Below, piece after piece: positions 44,550-55,584 of a stretch of DNA of 64,000 nt. The DNA lies in assembly GCA_010015675.1 (NCBI GenBank), contig ML976985.1:1-64000 (forward strand), read 5' to 3'. Position numbers and translations under genes: made by a program. Every line of letters begins with the position of its first letter. The stretch's first letter is position 1. The DNA is from Byssothecium circinans (Eukaryota > Ascomycota > Dothideomycetes > Pleosporales > Massarinaceae). Under the pieces are notes generated by a model that searched no databases, was not told where the DNA came from, and saw nothing but the letters and a program-made list of their open reading frames with translations.

Positions 44550-46812
44550 ATGGAGATGCAGCGGGACTTGTACACAGGCAGGCAGTCGACCTCACCACCC
44601 ATCGTGCCCGCCCAGCAGGAATTCCTTTTCGTCGACAATGCCAAAGCCAAGAGCTCGCGGCAGGGACGTCGAAATGCTCGCTCTTTTGTGATGCAAAAGG
44701 CGAGGAAGGAAAACCCATGGTCTACCAGCAGACGCTCGGCCGTGAAGCAGAGGAGAAGCCCCGAGGGTAAAAGCCCTGGTACCAGCACGCCTGATCTTTC
44801 GCACACCCCTACCACGGCTACCCCCAGCCCCCGGCTTGCCCAGGTGGAGACGGGCTATATCCCTTTCGTGAATCCAAATGGCGTGTTGGTCATCAAGCAA
44901 GAGCTATGCTCGGACTGTCAGTTTTTCAGGTGTCAAACCGGCCAACATCTGTGTCCAAGATGTCTGATGATGCGAACTGAATCGTATCGGGATCATTTGG
45001 ATAACAACCACTTCGACCCGCTTGGTACGACTGCTGTTGATACAAATGGGCCGGTGTCGATGCTGTTGAAACATTGTAAGTGCAAAAGCCACCCATCTCC
45101 AGCCTTTACTTCAGTCGCTAGGCAAGACGGACTCCATCTCCGAGTGAATACTCCACCTGGTTGTATTCTATTACCCGAAGTCACCTCTAGATACAAGAAT
45201 TGTGCCTCCTTTCCGAGCTAATTTTCCTTCAGTTATGTCCCATATGGCTCCAGCTGCGATAGCTGTTGACATTCGGAACAGATCCGATCTGATGAGATCA
45301 CAGTGGTTTGGAACCGCGATGAGCAACACGGCTTTCATGCATAGTCTATTGAGTACCGCCGCACTGCATCAGTTTTACTGTGGTCGAGGTTCGCTTGCGC
45401 TTGACGACATATTGTACCATCGGATGAAAGCTGGCGAAGCCATTAACTCTGCATTGACTAGCTCGAACTGCAATGAAGGCATATCAGACGCCAACATCGG
45501 CGCGGTCTTCAATCTTGTGACACTCGAAGAGACTCTTAAACACATCGCTCCAAACCTCTGCAAAGATGAGCAGACCGATCAGCGTCGAGTCCATTACGAA
45601 GGGCTGCGTCTGATGATACGAATGCGTGGTGGCCTGTTAGCGCTTGGTTCGAATCGGATCCTACAGGCTTTCATACTTTGGTAAGTACATCTACGGCCCC
45701 TGCCGATATAGTATGGCACCTTTCGTGTAGCATCCAACACAGCGCGCTGATTGATATAGGCACGCTACTGCCCATGCAATGGCTACTTTCGAGCTTCCAT
45801 ACCTCTCTACGGACGATTTGCTCAGTGTAGCGTTCAATCCTCGTCACCCGCCTGGCTATCGACCGAACATCTCGCAACATATGCTTGGCTGCTGCAAGGT
45901 AGCTCAAGTAAGAGAAACACTTACGACAATCGCCGAATCCGTCCTCATCCTCATCGCCGATCTGAACTCTCTGTTTGACGATGCACGGAGTCTTATCGAT
46001 CCAGTCGACATCCAGAATTACGCTTGCGTTTTGGCATGCATGCTAATGCAGTGGCACCGAGAAAACGAGAACATAATCCACCCTCTAGAGGATGCACTTT
46101 GCGTCGCTCTTCTAATATTTACTGTCCGCACAACTGAGGCTTTTAGAGCACAGCCTGACAACCACCCATTCCACAACGCTGCGATTAAGAAGCTCGAGAA
46201 AGCACTCAAAGCAACAAGTCGATCTCAATGGCAATCGTGCCCCGACCTTCTCATCTACATCCTCGCAATCGGAACAATATCAGCTGGGGACTCTAGTGTG
46301 AGCTCGTGGTTCGCACACCAAGCTTCCCTGGCTTGTTCGGAATACGGCATACATGACGGGGACGCATTGCTTGATCGACTGCACTCGTGCGGCTGGGTTC
46401 GCTTTGAGTTAGATGAAGCTGCGCGTCATCTGTGGGGAAAAATCATTGATCTAAGGTCAGAGAGCCAAATATATCTACCGACTCACTCGTTTACTTATAC
46501 TTGAGTATCCGCAATAGGCTCGAGCCATCTTTCAACGAGTTTGACTCGGTTGGCCCTTTGCAAGTCCAGGTCGGGTCGCCTGACTTCACTGATTGGCAGA
46601 ACATCGACTGGTTCACGTTGGCTTCTTCGGATCTTGAGGATGCTACGCTGAGCGAACATTCGGGATCTCCGCTTATGGGGGATGCCGGGAACATATCCGA
46701 TTTGGGTCCCGGTCATGTGAGTGGAGTGCCCCTTCAAAGACGATTGATTTTACCAATGCAGTCTGACAATATACAGAAATTGCCCCATAACAGTCCTTTC
46801 CGCATGCGATAA
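44550..46812 (+). CDS. Fungal transcription-factor-like protein (Fungal_trans_2-type, no Zn2Cys6)
   Basis: The exons are 44550-45075, 45191-45680, 45760-46455 and 46518-46812, about 668 aa. The last join (GATCTAAG to CTCGAG, 62-nt intron) moves past an apparent TGA at 46502. A further optional 45-nt intron, which is in frame, could shorten the end. The N-terminus has FLFVDNAKAKSSRQGRRNARSF and a basic run, followed by a Cys-rich stretch (CSDCQFFRCQ, CPRCLMM). The middle matches the helical domain of fungal regulators (FMHSLLSTAALHQFYCG, RVHYEGLRLMIRMRGG). The end is acidic and hydrophobic like an activation domain. Family members are often listed as tachykinin-like. Role unknown. Confidence 0.82.
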
Positions 46813-47052
46813 GCTGGGGAAGTGGTGTTGGAAGCCCACTAACTCCATCCTATTGCCATCGCTATCTATCCGACAAGTTACCGAAACGCAGAGGCTACAA
46901 TACCACGCGTTCCACGTAAACGCAATTGTTCACGAGTTTTCGACGGATACAGAATATTTGACTGAGATTGCTGGGAAGACCCATCCATTATACAAGTCTA
47001 TCGAATCAGGCTCACAGTGGACTCACCATCATATCACTATGGAAGGCTCTGA
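46813..47052. other. Short convergent spacer
   Basis: Nothing was recognised in this 240-bp interval. Confidence 0.4.
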
Positions 47053-48054
47053 TTACTTCTCGACTTCCTCCTGCTCTTCGGTACTCCCTACCTTGTGCAG
47101 TGGTGCATCTAGACCGCCTTCTTTCAATGCGCTTTCCGTCGCCTTCGCTTCCACCTCTGCAGCCTCAATTTCCTTGCATCTCTGAACCAAATCGCTAATG
47201 TGCGCGTCACCACTCTCCTGGCTTAACCCCAACAACGCCTCCTCCAACTGGAACAAGTATTCTCTGTTCTCTCCACTGGGACCTCGACTCCGGAGTATGT
47301 GCCTCGCCAACTGATCTGGATCCTGCGGGCCTAGAAACTGCGGGTTCTCGGGTAGACCGATGTACACGAGGCATTTTATAGGTTTGGACGCCGATGCGGG
47401 TTGGAAGGGGGTAAACTGGATGCTGTACCCATTGATCTCGCGGATATCGAGGTATTCGCGAACTTCGCGGACGTGGGAAGCGGGAATGTGGTATGCGGCA
47501 CCCCAGACGCGTTCGGCCGAATCGTGCTGGGCTAGATGAGCAGGAGGAAAGGGATAGAGAGTGGTAATGGCAGCATACATGGTCTGTCAGTGTTTCCCAG
47601 TGGGCGTGGTCAATGAGTGTTGCTACACGGCCGGGTGCTTCGGGTGTGCCGCGGTGGTCTTCGCTATTTCGGTCATCAGAGTCTCAGGAACATGTGGTGG
47701 AGAAAGATTGATATACCTAGCCTGATTGTATACTTAGCTATCATATCTCCGTTTCTTTTTGATCACGCAGCTCTTCATACCTGCCAGAACCTTCTCACGT
47801 AGCCTTCTATGTACCCGGGAATACGCTGGTCTAGAGACTCAGTACTTTCGTTCGTAGTTCGTAGTTCGTACGGATTGAAGTAAAGAAAGTACATACCAAA
47901 GTGTGGCGGAGGCTTCCATATGAGGCTCCTTGAATTTTCATAAGTCTACATTCCGGTCCTGTTAACCCAGCGGTGAAGGTACACACCCATAGCCAAAGAG
48001 CCAGAAGTCGTCATTCTTGCCAAAGTCTTCTATTTGTTTTTCGTGGTCCGTCAT
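47053..48054 (-). CDS. ChaC-type gamma-glutamylcyclotransferase (glutathione-specific)
   Basis: There are six exons: 47987-48054, 47897-47928, 47781-47830, 47717-47721, 47579-47663 and 47053-47526. The total of 714 nt gives 237 aa in one frame. The fourth exon is only 5 nt (GCTAG) and supplies part of RFWQASEDHRGTPEAPGR. The ChaC signatures are WLFGYGSLIWKPP (substrate loop), KPPPHFDQRIPGYIEGY, WGAAYHIPASH and VYIGLPENPQFLGP. It cleaves cytosolic glutathione to 5-oxoproline and Cys-Gly. A Glu/Ala/Lys C-terminal tail extends past the fold. Divergence from the upstream gene is not shared, since the neighbour COQ6 runs on the same strand. Confidence 0.9.
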
Positions 48055-48337
48055 GTCTAAAGAGAAGTTTGTTTGGAGAAACAAGAGATTTCTCGAATAG
48101 TAAGGGCCCGGAGGTTGCTTTCGTTGGTATGGTGAAAGGAACGTAGGATTATGTACAAGACAGACGATGTATGGAGGGGTAGCTCTGAACTATCATGGTG
48201 GGGCAGTCGCGAGAAAGCACGCGACTAAGACGCCATCGCGTGGTGCTCCTGCATTCTTGCACAAAAGAGTTAACGAGTTCGAGTTGCTTTCATTTGCAGG
48301 CTCGAAAATACCTACTATATATATGTACAAGTATACC

Positions 48338-49879
48338 TTACACGCCCCCCGCCGCTCTACCCATGAAAAAGCCCTTCAAAGGCCCCATGGCATCCACGGC
48401 TTTCAACCCTAGGCTCCGTATACCGACCAAGGCCCCAGAGTCTACACTGTACAGCCGATGCAGTTTATCACACACTCCTAGCATAGCGTTGTTCTCCGCG
48501 TATCTCTCGCTGTTATAACTCTCCAGTGCCAAGGTACTTCCAATATCCTGACCAGTGGATACAGCATGCGATATGGTCCGAACCAGTGCCGCAGCATCTC
48601 CCTGACCCTGGTTGAGACCCTGTCCCGCCAATGGGTGAATTGTGTGTGCAGCGTCACCGACAAGGGCAACCCGTTCGCCTGTATAAGTATCTGCGTGGCG
48701 CATGCGAAGGGGAAAGGAGGCTACGGTGCCATTTTGTACGGAGGTGACGCGCTGGGGTATTGAGCGCTCGTTCACGAAGGTGTGCTTCCCTCGCCAGGCG
48801 ATTTCTTCCTCTTGGCCCGAGGGTAGGGAGTGTAGGTATTCGAGATCTGTAGGTGATAGCCTGAAGCCGGCGTTCACCATTGCTACGAAATCCTTGGGGG
48901 AAAGCGACTTCAACTTTGCTGCGCGCTCGGGTGTTGTACTCCATACTAGCGTAGCCATGTTTCCTGGGAGCGGGAGCATGGCAATTGGTCCTGTGGGAAG
49001 GAACCGTTGGTATGCAATCTTGTGATCCAGTCCACCCCAGCCTGGTCCCGTCAGTTTGAGACTCGCGACAACACCATGCCGATTGTAATCAAAGCCGCGA
49101 GATGGTATGCCGGCGAAGGTACGGACAGGACTGTTGGCTCCGTCCGCACCCACCAACAACCTAGCTGCCAGTGTCTTGCCATTTGACAGCGTGAGGACTG
49201 GCCATGATGAAAGGTCTAGTTGCTCCGTATCTGCACCTAGGTCTATTGAATCTACTTTGGTCGAAGAGAATATGTCGACGCCTCCCAGTTCCTCCAGCCG
49301 TGACAACAGAGTTGTGACAGTGTTCACGTTCTCGATCATGTACGCGATTGTTGTAGGTTGAGTTGGTTTACGAGATGTGAACAGGGAGCGGGCTGTGTCC
49401 CAGTCGAAGGATATACGTGCGTCGGATACGCCGTCCCATACCTGCATTTCCTGGTAGGGTTGGATTCGAGATGTGTTTGCGTGACGCCACGCTCCAATGT
49501 CTGCAGTCTTGTAAGCTCTCCTCCGCCATTGCGTCTCAAAACTGGAAGGCAGACCTTGCAGGTTCTTGACAGAAGCTGGCGTAAGAGAGCTACATCTGTT
49601 CGAAAAACTCTCCAAGCTCGCATCCTTCTGTAATCGGTTCTTTTGCAAATCCTGGCCCTCTATGAGGGCGACTCTCAGACCACTTGTAATCGGTGAAGCT
49701 TTCAAGCCAGCCAAAAGACTCAGGCCCGCCGGCCCCCCTCCAACGCAGACCACATCGAAAATATCGGGCGACTGGGTTGTGCTCGAAGCAAACCTCCGCG
49801 GGCCAGGCAGCTGTAATTGAGCAGCGCGTCGTCTTGAGCCGAGAGCCCGTCGCGCTCCCAATGGTAGTCGAGGCAGCAT
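48338..49879 (-). CDS. COQ6: COQ6 flavin-dependent ubiquinone biosynthesis monooxygenase
   Basis: This is an intronless 513-aa protein. The start at 49879 (MLPRLPLGARRALGSRRRAA) gives an Arg-rich mitochondrial presequence. The upstream extension lacks ATG. The FAD Rossmann motif VVCVGGGPAGLSLL lies near residue 43, a second FAD motif LLVGADGANSPVR is mid-protein, and GDAAHTIHPLAGQGLNQG near the end binds the flavin ribityl. The C5-hydroxylation step of coenzyme Q synthesis at the inner mitochondrial membrane is the family role. Length matches the family. Confidence 0.95.
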   Translation of the reverse strand: MLPRLPLGARRALGSRRRAAQLQLPGPRRFASSTTQSPDIFDVVCVGGGPAGLSLLAGLKASPITSGLRVALIEGQDLQKNRLQKDASLESFSNRCSSLTPASVKNLQGLPSSFETQWRRRAYKTADIGAWRHANTSRIQPYQEMQVWDGVSDARISFDWDTARSLFTSRKPTQPTTIAYMIENVNTVTTLLSRLEELGGVDIFSSTKVDSIDLGADTEQLDLSSWPVLTLSNGKTLAARLLVGADGANSPVRTFAGIPSRGFDYNRHGVVASLKLTGPGWGGLDHKIAYQRFLPTGPIAMLPLPGNMATLVWSTTPERAAKLKSLSPKDFVAMVNAGFRLSPTDLEYLHSLPSGQEEEIAWRGKHTFVNERSIPQRVTSVQNGTVASFPLRMRHADTYTGERVALVGDAAHTIHPLAGQGLNQGQGDAAALVRTISHAVSTGQDIGSTLALESYNSERYAENNAMLGVCDKLHRLYSVDSGALVGIRSLGLKAVDAMGPLKGFFMGRAAGGV

Positions 49880-50573
49880 CAAGAGCCCGGATAACAGAGT
49901 CGCATGAGGGGAAAGGCAAATTAATGGCAGCACACGTCTGGTTCTGCCGCATCAAGGCGAATCACATCTGGATCGCCATTACTGCACAGGCCTCCGACCT
50001 CCGATATGTGCTAAACTCTTCTAGGTAAGCGCACTTGGCCCAAGCTCCTTCTCTTTCATCTCTCCGGATGCCATAAATGCCGCCACATTTCTACCACTCC
50101 TAGCCATTGTAATGCTGAATGAGGCTCCGAATAAGTTGTATCCTCACTGACCTCAGCCCTTACCGTTCTGTTGTGCAAGCCATTGTCGAGGGAGCAGGAA
50201 TCCAATGCACCGGTCATTGATCATGACCAAACTTTGGAAGACTAATAAATGAACTACTCTTCTTACCCAGGCAACCAGCACAAGTGAGCACTCAGTGACT
50301 TCCTAATACTAAGATATGACGAGCTAAATTCCCACAGTGTAACAATTCCGCTCCTCTCCCTCCACACAGATGCATGTCAATGGAAATGCTTTGCAAATGG
50401 AAGCCATACATGTCCTGCTGGTCTGTCTGCCCGGTCCAAGCGTGCTCCAGACAATAGCACTGATGGGTTCTCTCATATGCATCGGTAAGCTCAAGTCTCC
50501 GCTCTGGAACCTCTCCTCTCTCACAGCTCTTCGTGGCTTCCCCCCATGATTCACGGTCAACCAACTGTGCGGC
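49880..50573. promoter_or_regulatory. Divergent region between COQ6 and the disordered protein gene
   Basis: These 694 bp hold two promoters, with no other signal. Confidence 0.4.
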
Positions 50574-52162
50574 ATGATCCGTATACCTCTCCTCCCGACG
50601 GGTGACCGTCCTATCTTCAATATGTCCACCAAAACCACCGAGACGGGGCCAGCGTCATCCACCGACAACTTGACGACAGCTCGAGGGAGCGCTTCTCCTA
50701 CCTCTATGCAACAGCTCGACCCAGCTGTCCCAAAAAGAAGACGCAGTAGTTTGGCTTTCTGGGGACATCATTCATCACACGAGGGTGTTGATGAAAGTGG
50801 TCAGCCGCTCGCCAGATCCCTGCGAAGACAATCCTCCCTTTTCACCGGGTTCAGCTTTTCAACTCGAAAGAGTTCACGGAGGTTCGAAAAGATGCCTGTG
50901 AGAGACGATGATCCCCCGCAACAACCCACAGCTCAGAGGAAGTCATCGTTTTCCCAGTTGAAGGACTTACTCGTCCCAAATAAACGCAAGGATTCTGGTA
51001 CGTCACTAACTATCCTGATGGAGCTATGTTTAACTGTTCAGGAGCTTCTACATCCCCGGTCGAGCCTCGTGAAATCGCCCCCGAAATTCTCAAAAACCCA
51101 CACGAACATGGCGAGGTGACGTATTACAACTCGGCTCTTAATATGCCGAGAGGAAACAGCCTACGATTCCAGAATGGAAGTCCCTACAATGACGACTTCG
51201 CAGGCCCCAGCAACTACTTCCGGGGCCGACCTTATGAGGACCGGCCTCGTGCAGTAATCTCACAGAGCATCTACTCGACCAAGAAGAACCAGTGGGTCCC
51301 TAAGTGTGCAGTGCCTGCGTTAGAGACGAATACTGAGCCTGGAGCCGATGACAACCAACGGTCGACAGGCTTGTCATATCGTAGCCCTACTAATGCTGCG
51401 CGGCAACACTCGACACCGTTCTTTCAAGTTGGAAGATCCCGCAGCCACAAGCAGTTGAATGGTACCGCCCTGCGTAGCAGCCAGAACGAGCACGAGAATC
51501 AGAACGGCGGTAGAATTGCACGCAGAGTCTCAGTGGCCAGGTCGATCTTCTCTCCAAGGCGCTTCAGAGCTAGTACAGCTCCCTATGGAACGGATCCGTA
51601 TCACCGGTTGGCTTCTATCGAAGAGTTGGGAGTCCTTCCGGTGATCGAAGAACCGATGGAGAGTGAGGTTGACGTCCCGCATCCGACCTTCGTCTTTCCC
51701 ACTGGCACTGCTGGCAGTCCTTCCTCATCTACACTTGCGATTCGTACAAGATCGTTACCAGACAGCGCCCATGCTTCGTCACGGACAGTTGATACCATCG
51801 CGCAATACCCGCCATCCAACACCAACCCGATGAACAGCAACCCTGCCCTGATACCTTGTCCGCCGTCCCCAGAACTTAGCCCAACAAAGACTACACCTTC
51901 CGTGTCGCATTCAACTTTGAACCTCCCAGCATCGGCAATCGATACCACGCTCTCCAATCCCCCGTTGCGAACACCATCCGCATCTGATACTGCCGATTCG
52001 CCAGCTCGATTTCGGAGAAATAGGGATCACCTAGCTTTCACGATAAGAAGCGTCGATGAAGACTCAGAGGACAACGAAGAGCTAGAGTTGACGCGTATGG
52101 ATGGCGCTGACAATGCAGGATTGACACGCCCGGGTATCAATGGCGAAGGGAAATCGGGATAG
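50574..52162 (+). CDS. Intrinsically disordered Ser/Pro-rich protein
   Basis: There are two exons, 50574-50997 and 51042-52162, with a 44-nt intron (GTACGT donor, TTCAG acceptor) in phase. The ATG at 50622 (AATATGTCC) is an equally good start. The product is about 500-515 aa. Nearly all of it is low complexity, with basic Ser-rich clusters that look like kinase sites (RRRSSLAFW, RRQSSLF, RKSSRRFE, RRVSVARSIFSPRRF) and an acidic end (SVDEDSEDNEELE). No domain or signal was recognised. Regulation by phosphorylation or a scaffold role is only a guess. Confidence 0.75.
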
Positions 52163-53126
52163 GAGGCACGCTTTGGGCTGGTAGACAAGCCAGTTGTTGA
52201 GGACACTGGTCGGAGCGGGGGCATCTCAAAGCCACGGGACAGGGACTTACAAGAGAAGTATTGAGGTGAAGTATTGGTTTATTGCGCAGTTTTATCAAGT
52301 CTTCACTAGGCCTGTTACGTTAGAGTGTCGTTTTTTGACCATCATTCGTCTATTTTATTCAACTTCCACCACTCATTCCTATCCCACCGCATATATTGGA
52401 GGGCCTGGGTCCTTACTATATTTGAGCAATTATAGTCCTTCAATTCGGCGTCATCCAAAATCGTCCACATATCATGTCGGTTGCGTGACCCTTGTCTGCC
52501 GAAACCTCCGGCCCCGGTCGTGCCCGATCCACCATCGGTGCACCATCGGTGAACACCCTTCGGTTTAGGATGGGGCAACGGTTCCAGGGATGGCAGGTGT
52601 CCGGCGCACATACATTCGGGGTCCGCAAAGTATCTACGCCGTACAAGGAAGGCGTGTATCACACAGTGCCACTGCAGTGCTACAAGGGATGGAGCCTCAA
52701 CCTCTGGATTTGCAGTGACGGACAAGGCAACATCAACGTCGTCACAAATAGGAACACAATTGACAAAGACAGGGATTCGCCTTCATGCAGCCAAGGCCTG
52801 ATGCCAATTCGATTACAGCCACTGCGGCTACGTAAAGCGCCATGTCGACGCAGTGCTTTTGCCTCAAAACTATACCGATTATAGATCTCAGATCCATCCT
52901 GCTCGCTCGCTCGTATGCCAGTCCTTCCATTAAAATCAAATAGATGCCAAGTAGATTAGAGCCGCCGTATGTGTGCCGATGCAAGAAAAGGAGTGACAGG
53001 ACCCGTGGGTATTATGCGCCAGAGAACGTGGAAAGGAGTGATATGCCGCTGCAAATACCGGACGCTATGCATTGCTAAATTCAAAAGACGAGGATGTGTG
53101 TAGATGGGTGGATGCAGGCTTAGATT
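52163..53126. other. Convergent spacer
   Basis: No supported gene was found in these 964 bp. A short direct duplication of CACCATCGGTG lies near 52530-52552. Frames on both strands lack family signatures. Confidence 0.4.
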
Positions 53127-53817
53127 TCAGAGGAGAGCGAATCCGGCGAAGGCGCTGATGAGGGTAATGGCCATGCCGTAGGTGGCTCCCACGGTGGAAA
53201 AGGTAGACGCAGCATTGCCCTGGGGGCTGCCTGTGGCCTCGCCGAAGGCGGGGGCAAGCGATGTAGTATCTGAACTGCCTGGGGTCTTCGCAGGTGTGGA
53301 GGATGAGCTCGAGGCGGTCGCGTTGCCCTTGAATGGTTCCGCGGCACCGCATGGGTGGTTAGCACTGGTCGAGGTCAGTGGCTATTCAGGAAACCTTGAC
53401 GGGGGAAATCTGGAACTCACCGGCACTTATCAGCGCACGTATTGTCGTTACATGCCTTTACACATTGATTTCCGGCCTCTTGGCATTGGAAGAAGGGCAT
53501 AGTCTGGGTGTACATGGTGACGTTTGGAGAAACGTTGTTATCGCAGACGCAAGAATAGGACAGGTCGCTCTGTTGGCAATCGTTCTTGATTGTCTTGGAG
53601 GACTTTACGCCCGGTTGTTGAAGGCAAATCAGCGGGCACTGTGTCTTTTGCATCTGGCACCAGTACTCTTGAGAGAAGTCAGCTTTGGTCGTAGCATGGT
53701 CAAAGATGTTGTACCTCGCGTTGACTTGGGCACACTGTTGGGGTCGATTGAGTACTGCTGCTGAGCTCCCGAAAAGCCAGCCATGGCAAGAAGACCAAAG
53801 GCAATGGTGGAACGCAT
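53127..53817 (-). CDS. GPI-anchored Cys-rich cell-wall protein (DUF7707-type)
   Basis: There are three exons, 53715-53817, 53421-53667 and 53127-53364, giving 195 aa. The signal peptide MRSTIAFGLLAMAGFSGAQ is followed by a domain with about twelve Cys (YWCQMQKTQCPLICLQQPG, CVCDNNVSPN, FFQCQEAGNQCVKACNDNTC). This domain is typical of the fungal family often shown as DUF7707. A Ser/Thr/Ala linker and a hydrophobic end (MAITLISAFAGFALL) form a GPI-anchor signal. Such proteins sit at the cell wall or plasma membrane. Introns are 47 and 56 nt. Confidence 0.9.
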
Positions 53818-54411
53818 GGCGACGGGTGGGACGGAGTGGTCTTGCGAGATGAAGGTGCTCTTTAAAAAGGTCAGCTCGTTTTTGCGTAAAAGGAAATTAT
53901 CGCGGCAAGTTATTGGACGTTGCCGGGGAAAGCAGGAATGGACGGATGGACTCACTGTTCGGTTCGGAATGAGATGAGACGGGTGGTATTACAAGAGATA
54001 TACGAGCAGGTAGCGAGAGTCCAGTGAAGAGCAACGCAACGGTGTATATATCTGAAAAGGCGAGGGTTTCAGACACTGCTTGTTTCTCCCAAAGTGAATG
54101 TGGGTGCAAGGGAGGGAAGAAGTCCCGTCTCTCGAGCGGGGCTTGCGGTTGATAAAGAAGGGAGCTGTCTACGCACCTACCCACCAGCAGCAAGCATGGA
54201 CCATTTTAATGGTCTAGTCTCGGGACGCGGCCAGGTATGTCCCCAGCCACTTGTCTTCTGCTGGGCGCCGGCGGAGAATCAGCTTCGCTGTTTCGATTCC
54301 GGCATGACGGCCCCGGCAATGGGGGAGGTGTGCTGCGTGCATGTCCAGCTTCGATCGAGAGCCCAACAGCGGCGGATTCTGTGACTCTCTCGGAAAACGG
54401 TCCAAAAATTA
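53818..54411. other. Upstream region of the GPI protein gene
   Basis: It contains the promoter and nothing else recognised. Confidence 0.4.
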
Positions 54412-54587
54412 TGCAGGGATGCAGTTCACAGACCGGCCGCGGCGTGCCCCGTTCGCTGTCTTAGCCACTCGTCTCTGACATCCCAGCCGCAATAATGCAG
54501 GTTTGCAGGGTAGTGGCCGCGGCGGCGCGGCATGGCGCCCGATCTTCTCGTTTCAATATCACAAGCCATCGTCCACCTCAACCTAGT
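54412..54587. repeat. Duplicated segment, copy A
   Basis: This shares about 170 bp with 57648-57978: ATGCAGGGATG, CAGTTCACAGAC, CCCCGTTCGCTG against TCCCGTTCGCTG, CCCAGCCGCAATAATGCAGG, GCAGGGTAGTGGCCGCGG and CTCGTTTCAATATCACAA. Both lie in the same orientation and flank the pseudogene region. Confidence 0.8.
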
Positions 54588-55584
54588 CGACCTTCTTGGG
54601 GAATGCTAGAGCCTCCATACTGAACGTGACAAGTTCACGGCTGGCAGCGGGATGCGCTAGCAGATATGAGGTGGCGACGTGCAGACTTTGTTCCACTTCC
54701 AACTCGGATTCAGTCGTGTGGCCGCATTGCTGTCGCGCTCGAGCAAGGCGCCACTGGGAGAGTTACAATCGGTGCGCCTGAGAGGTAAGAGAAAGTTATC
54801 ACCCAGAGGCAACCTCGAAAAGTGCGATTGACTGGTCCTTTCGGTAAGGCCCATGCGATTGCGATGCTAATAGTGTCGTTAGACCACAATATAGCACGTT
54901 GGGGGCAGCTTAGGGCGTAGCCGGCATATGGTGAAAGTGGAGACGCAGTCGACGTTACCATGGTAGTGGGGGGTTGGTAATGCCTGTATGCGGTACACTG
55001 GTATTGTTGACATTGGGTGAGATATCGTTCACACGACCTTAACGTCCCACCGCCTTTCTCTTTTTGTTAGCAGAGTCTTTCGAGCCATTGAGGGATGATA
55101 TCTTAGCATTGTCCCTTCGTGGGCATCAAGTGCGATATCCGACATCATGAACTTTTCTAAGTGTTCCGTCTTGGTGAATCAGTACGCCCTCCTGAGGAGA
55201 ATCCAGTCATCCTTCTTCCGACACCGCGTCAAGGCGGCCGATTTTCTCTCTGTGCTTCGTGGTTACCGATTCGATCCCGGGTAGCCAACGGCCCAATGTG
55301 ACCCGAAGGGTAGAGGAGCGAAGAATTGTAATTGGATGCGAATTTCCAAATGTTCTTGGTGGCACGGAAGTCTGTCGTTGTTGCCGTTCTAGACGATAGT
55401 GTTGTCACGAGCATAACTGAGTGCGCGCCTTCTCCATCTACCACCACCTCGGATGGCACATGCCGTCACCTTTACTAAAGGTCACAGGCGCCTTCCTCAA
55501 CCACAAACCCCTCAACTTACCTCGCTCTCATCCGCTCCTGACTCCTCACTCACTCCCTACTCACTCTACCCTTTAGTTAACATC
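54588..55584. other. Spacer before the pseudogene
   Basis: No supported gene was found. One minus-strand ATG frame (54961-54710, 83 aa, hydrophobic) could be coding but has no signature. Confidence 0.35.

Noticed and set aside
46502..46504. Premature stop in the transcription-factor-like gene
   Set aside because: A 62-nt intron (46456-46517) with good signals removes it and joins two coding frames in phase.
52163..53126. Overlapping frames between the disordered protein and the GPI protein genes
   Set aside because: Frames on both strands are open by chance. None shows a start with family motifs or splice support.
54710..54961. Hydrophobic 83-aa minus-strand ORF
   Set aside because: It begins with ATG but has no homology I can recognise and no splice support, so it was left as non-coding.
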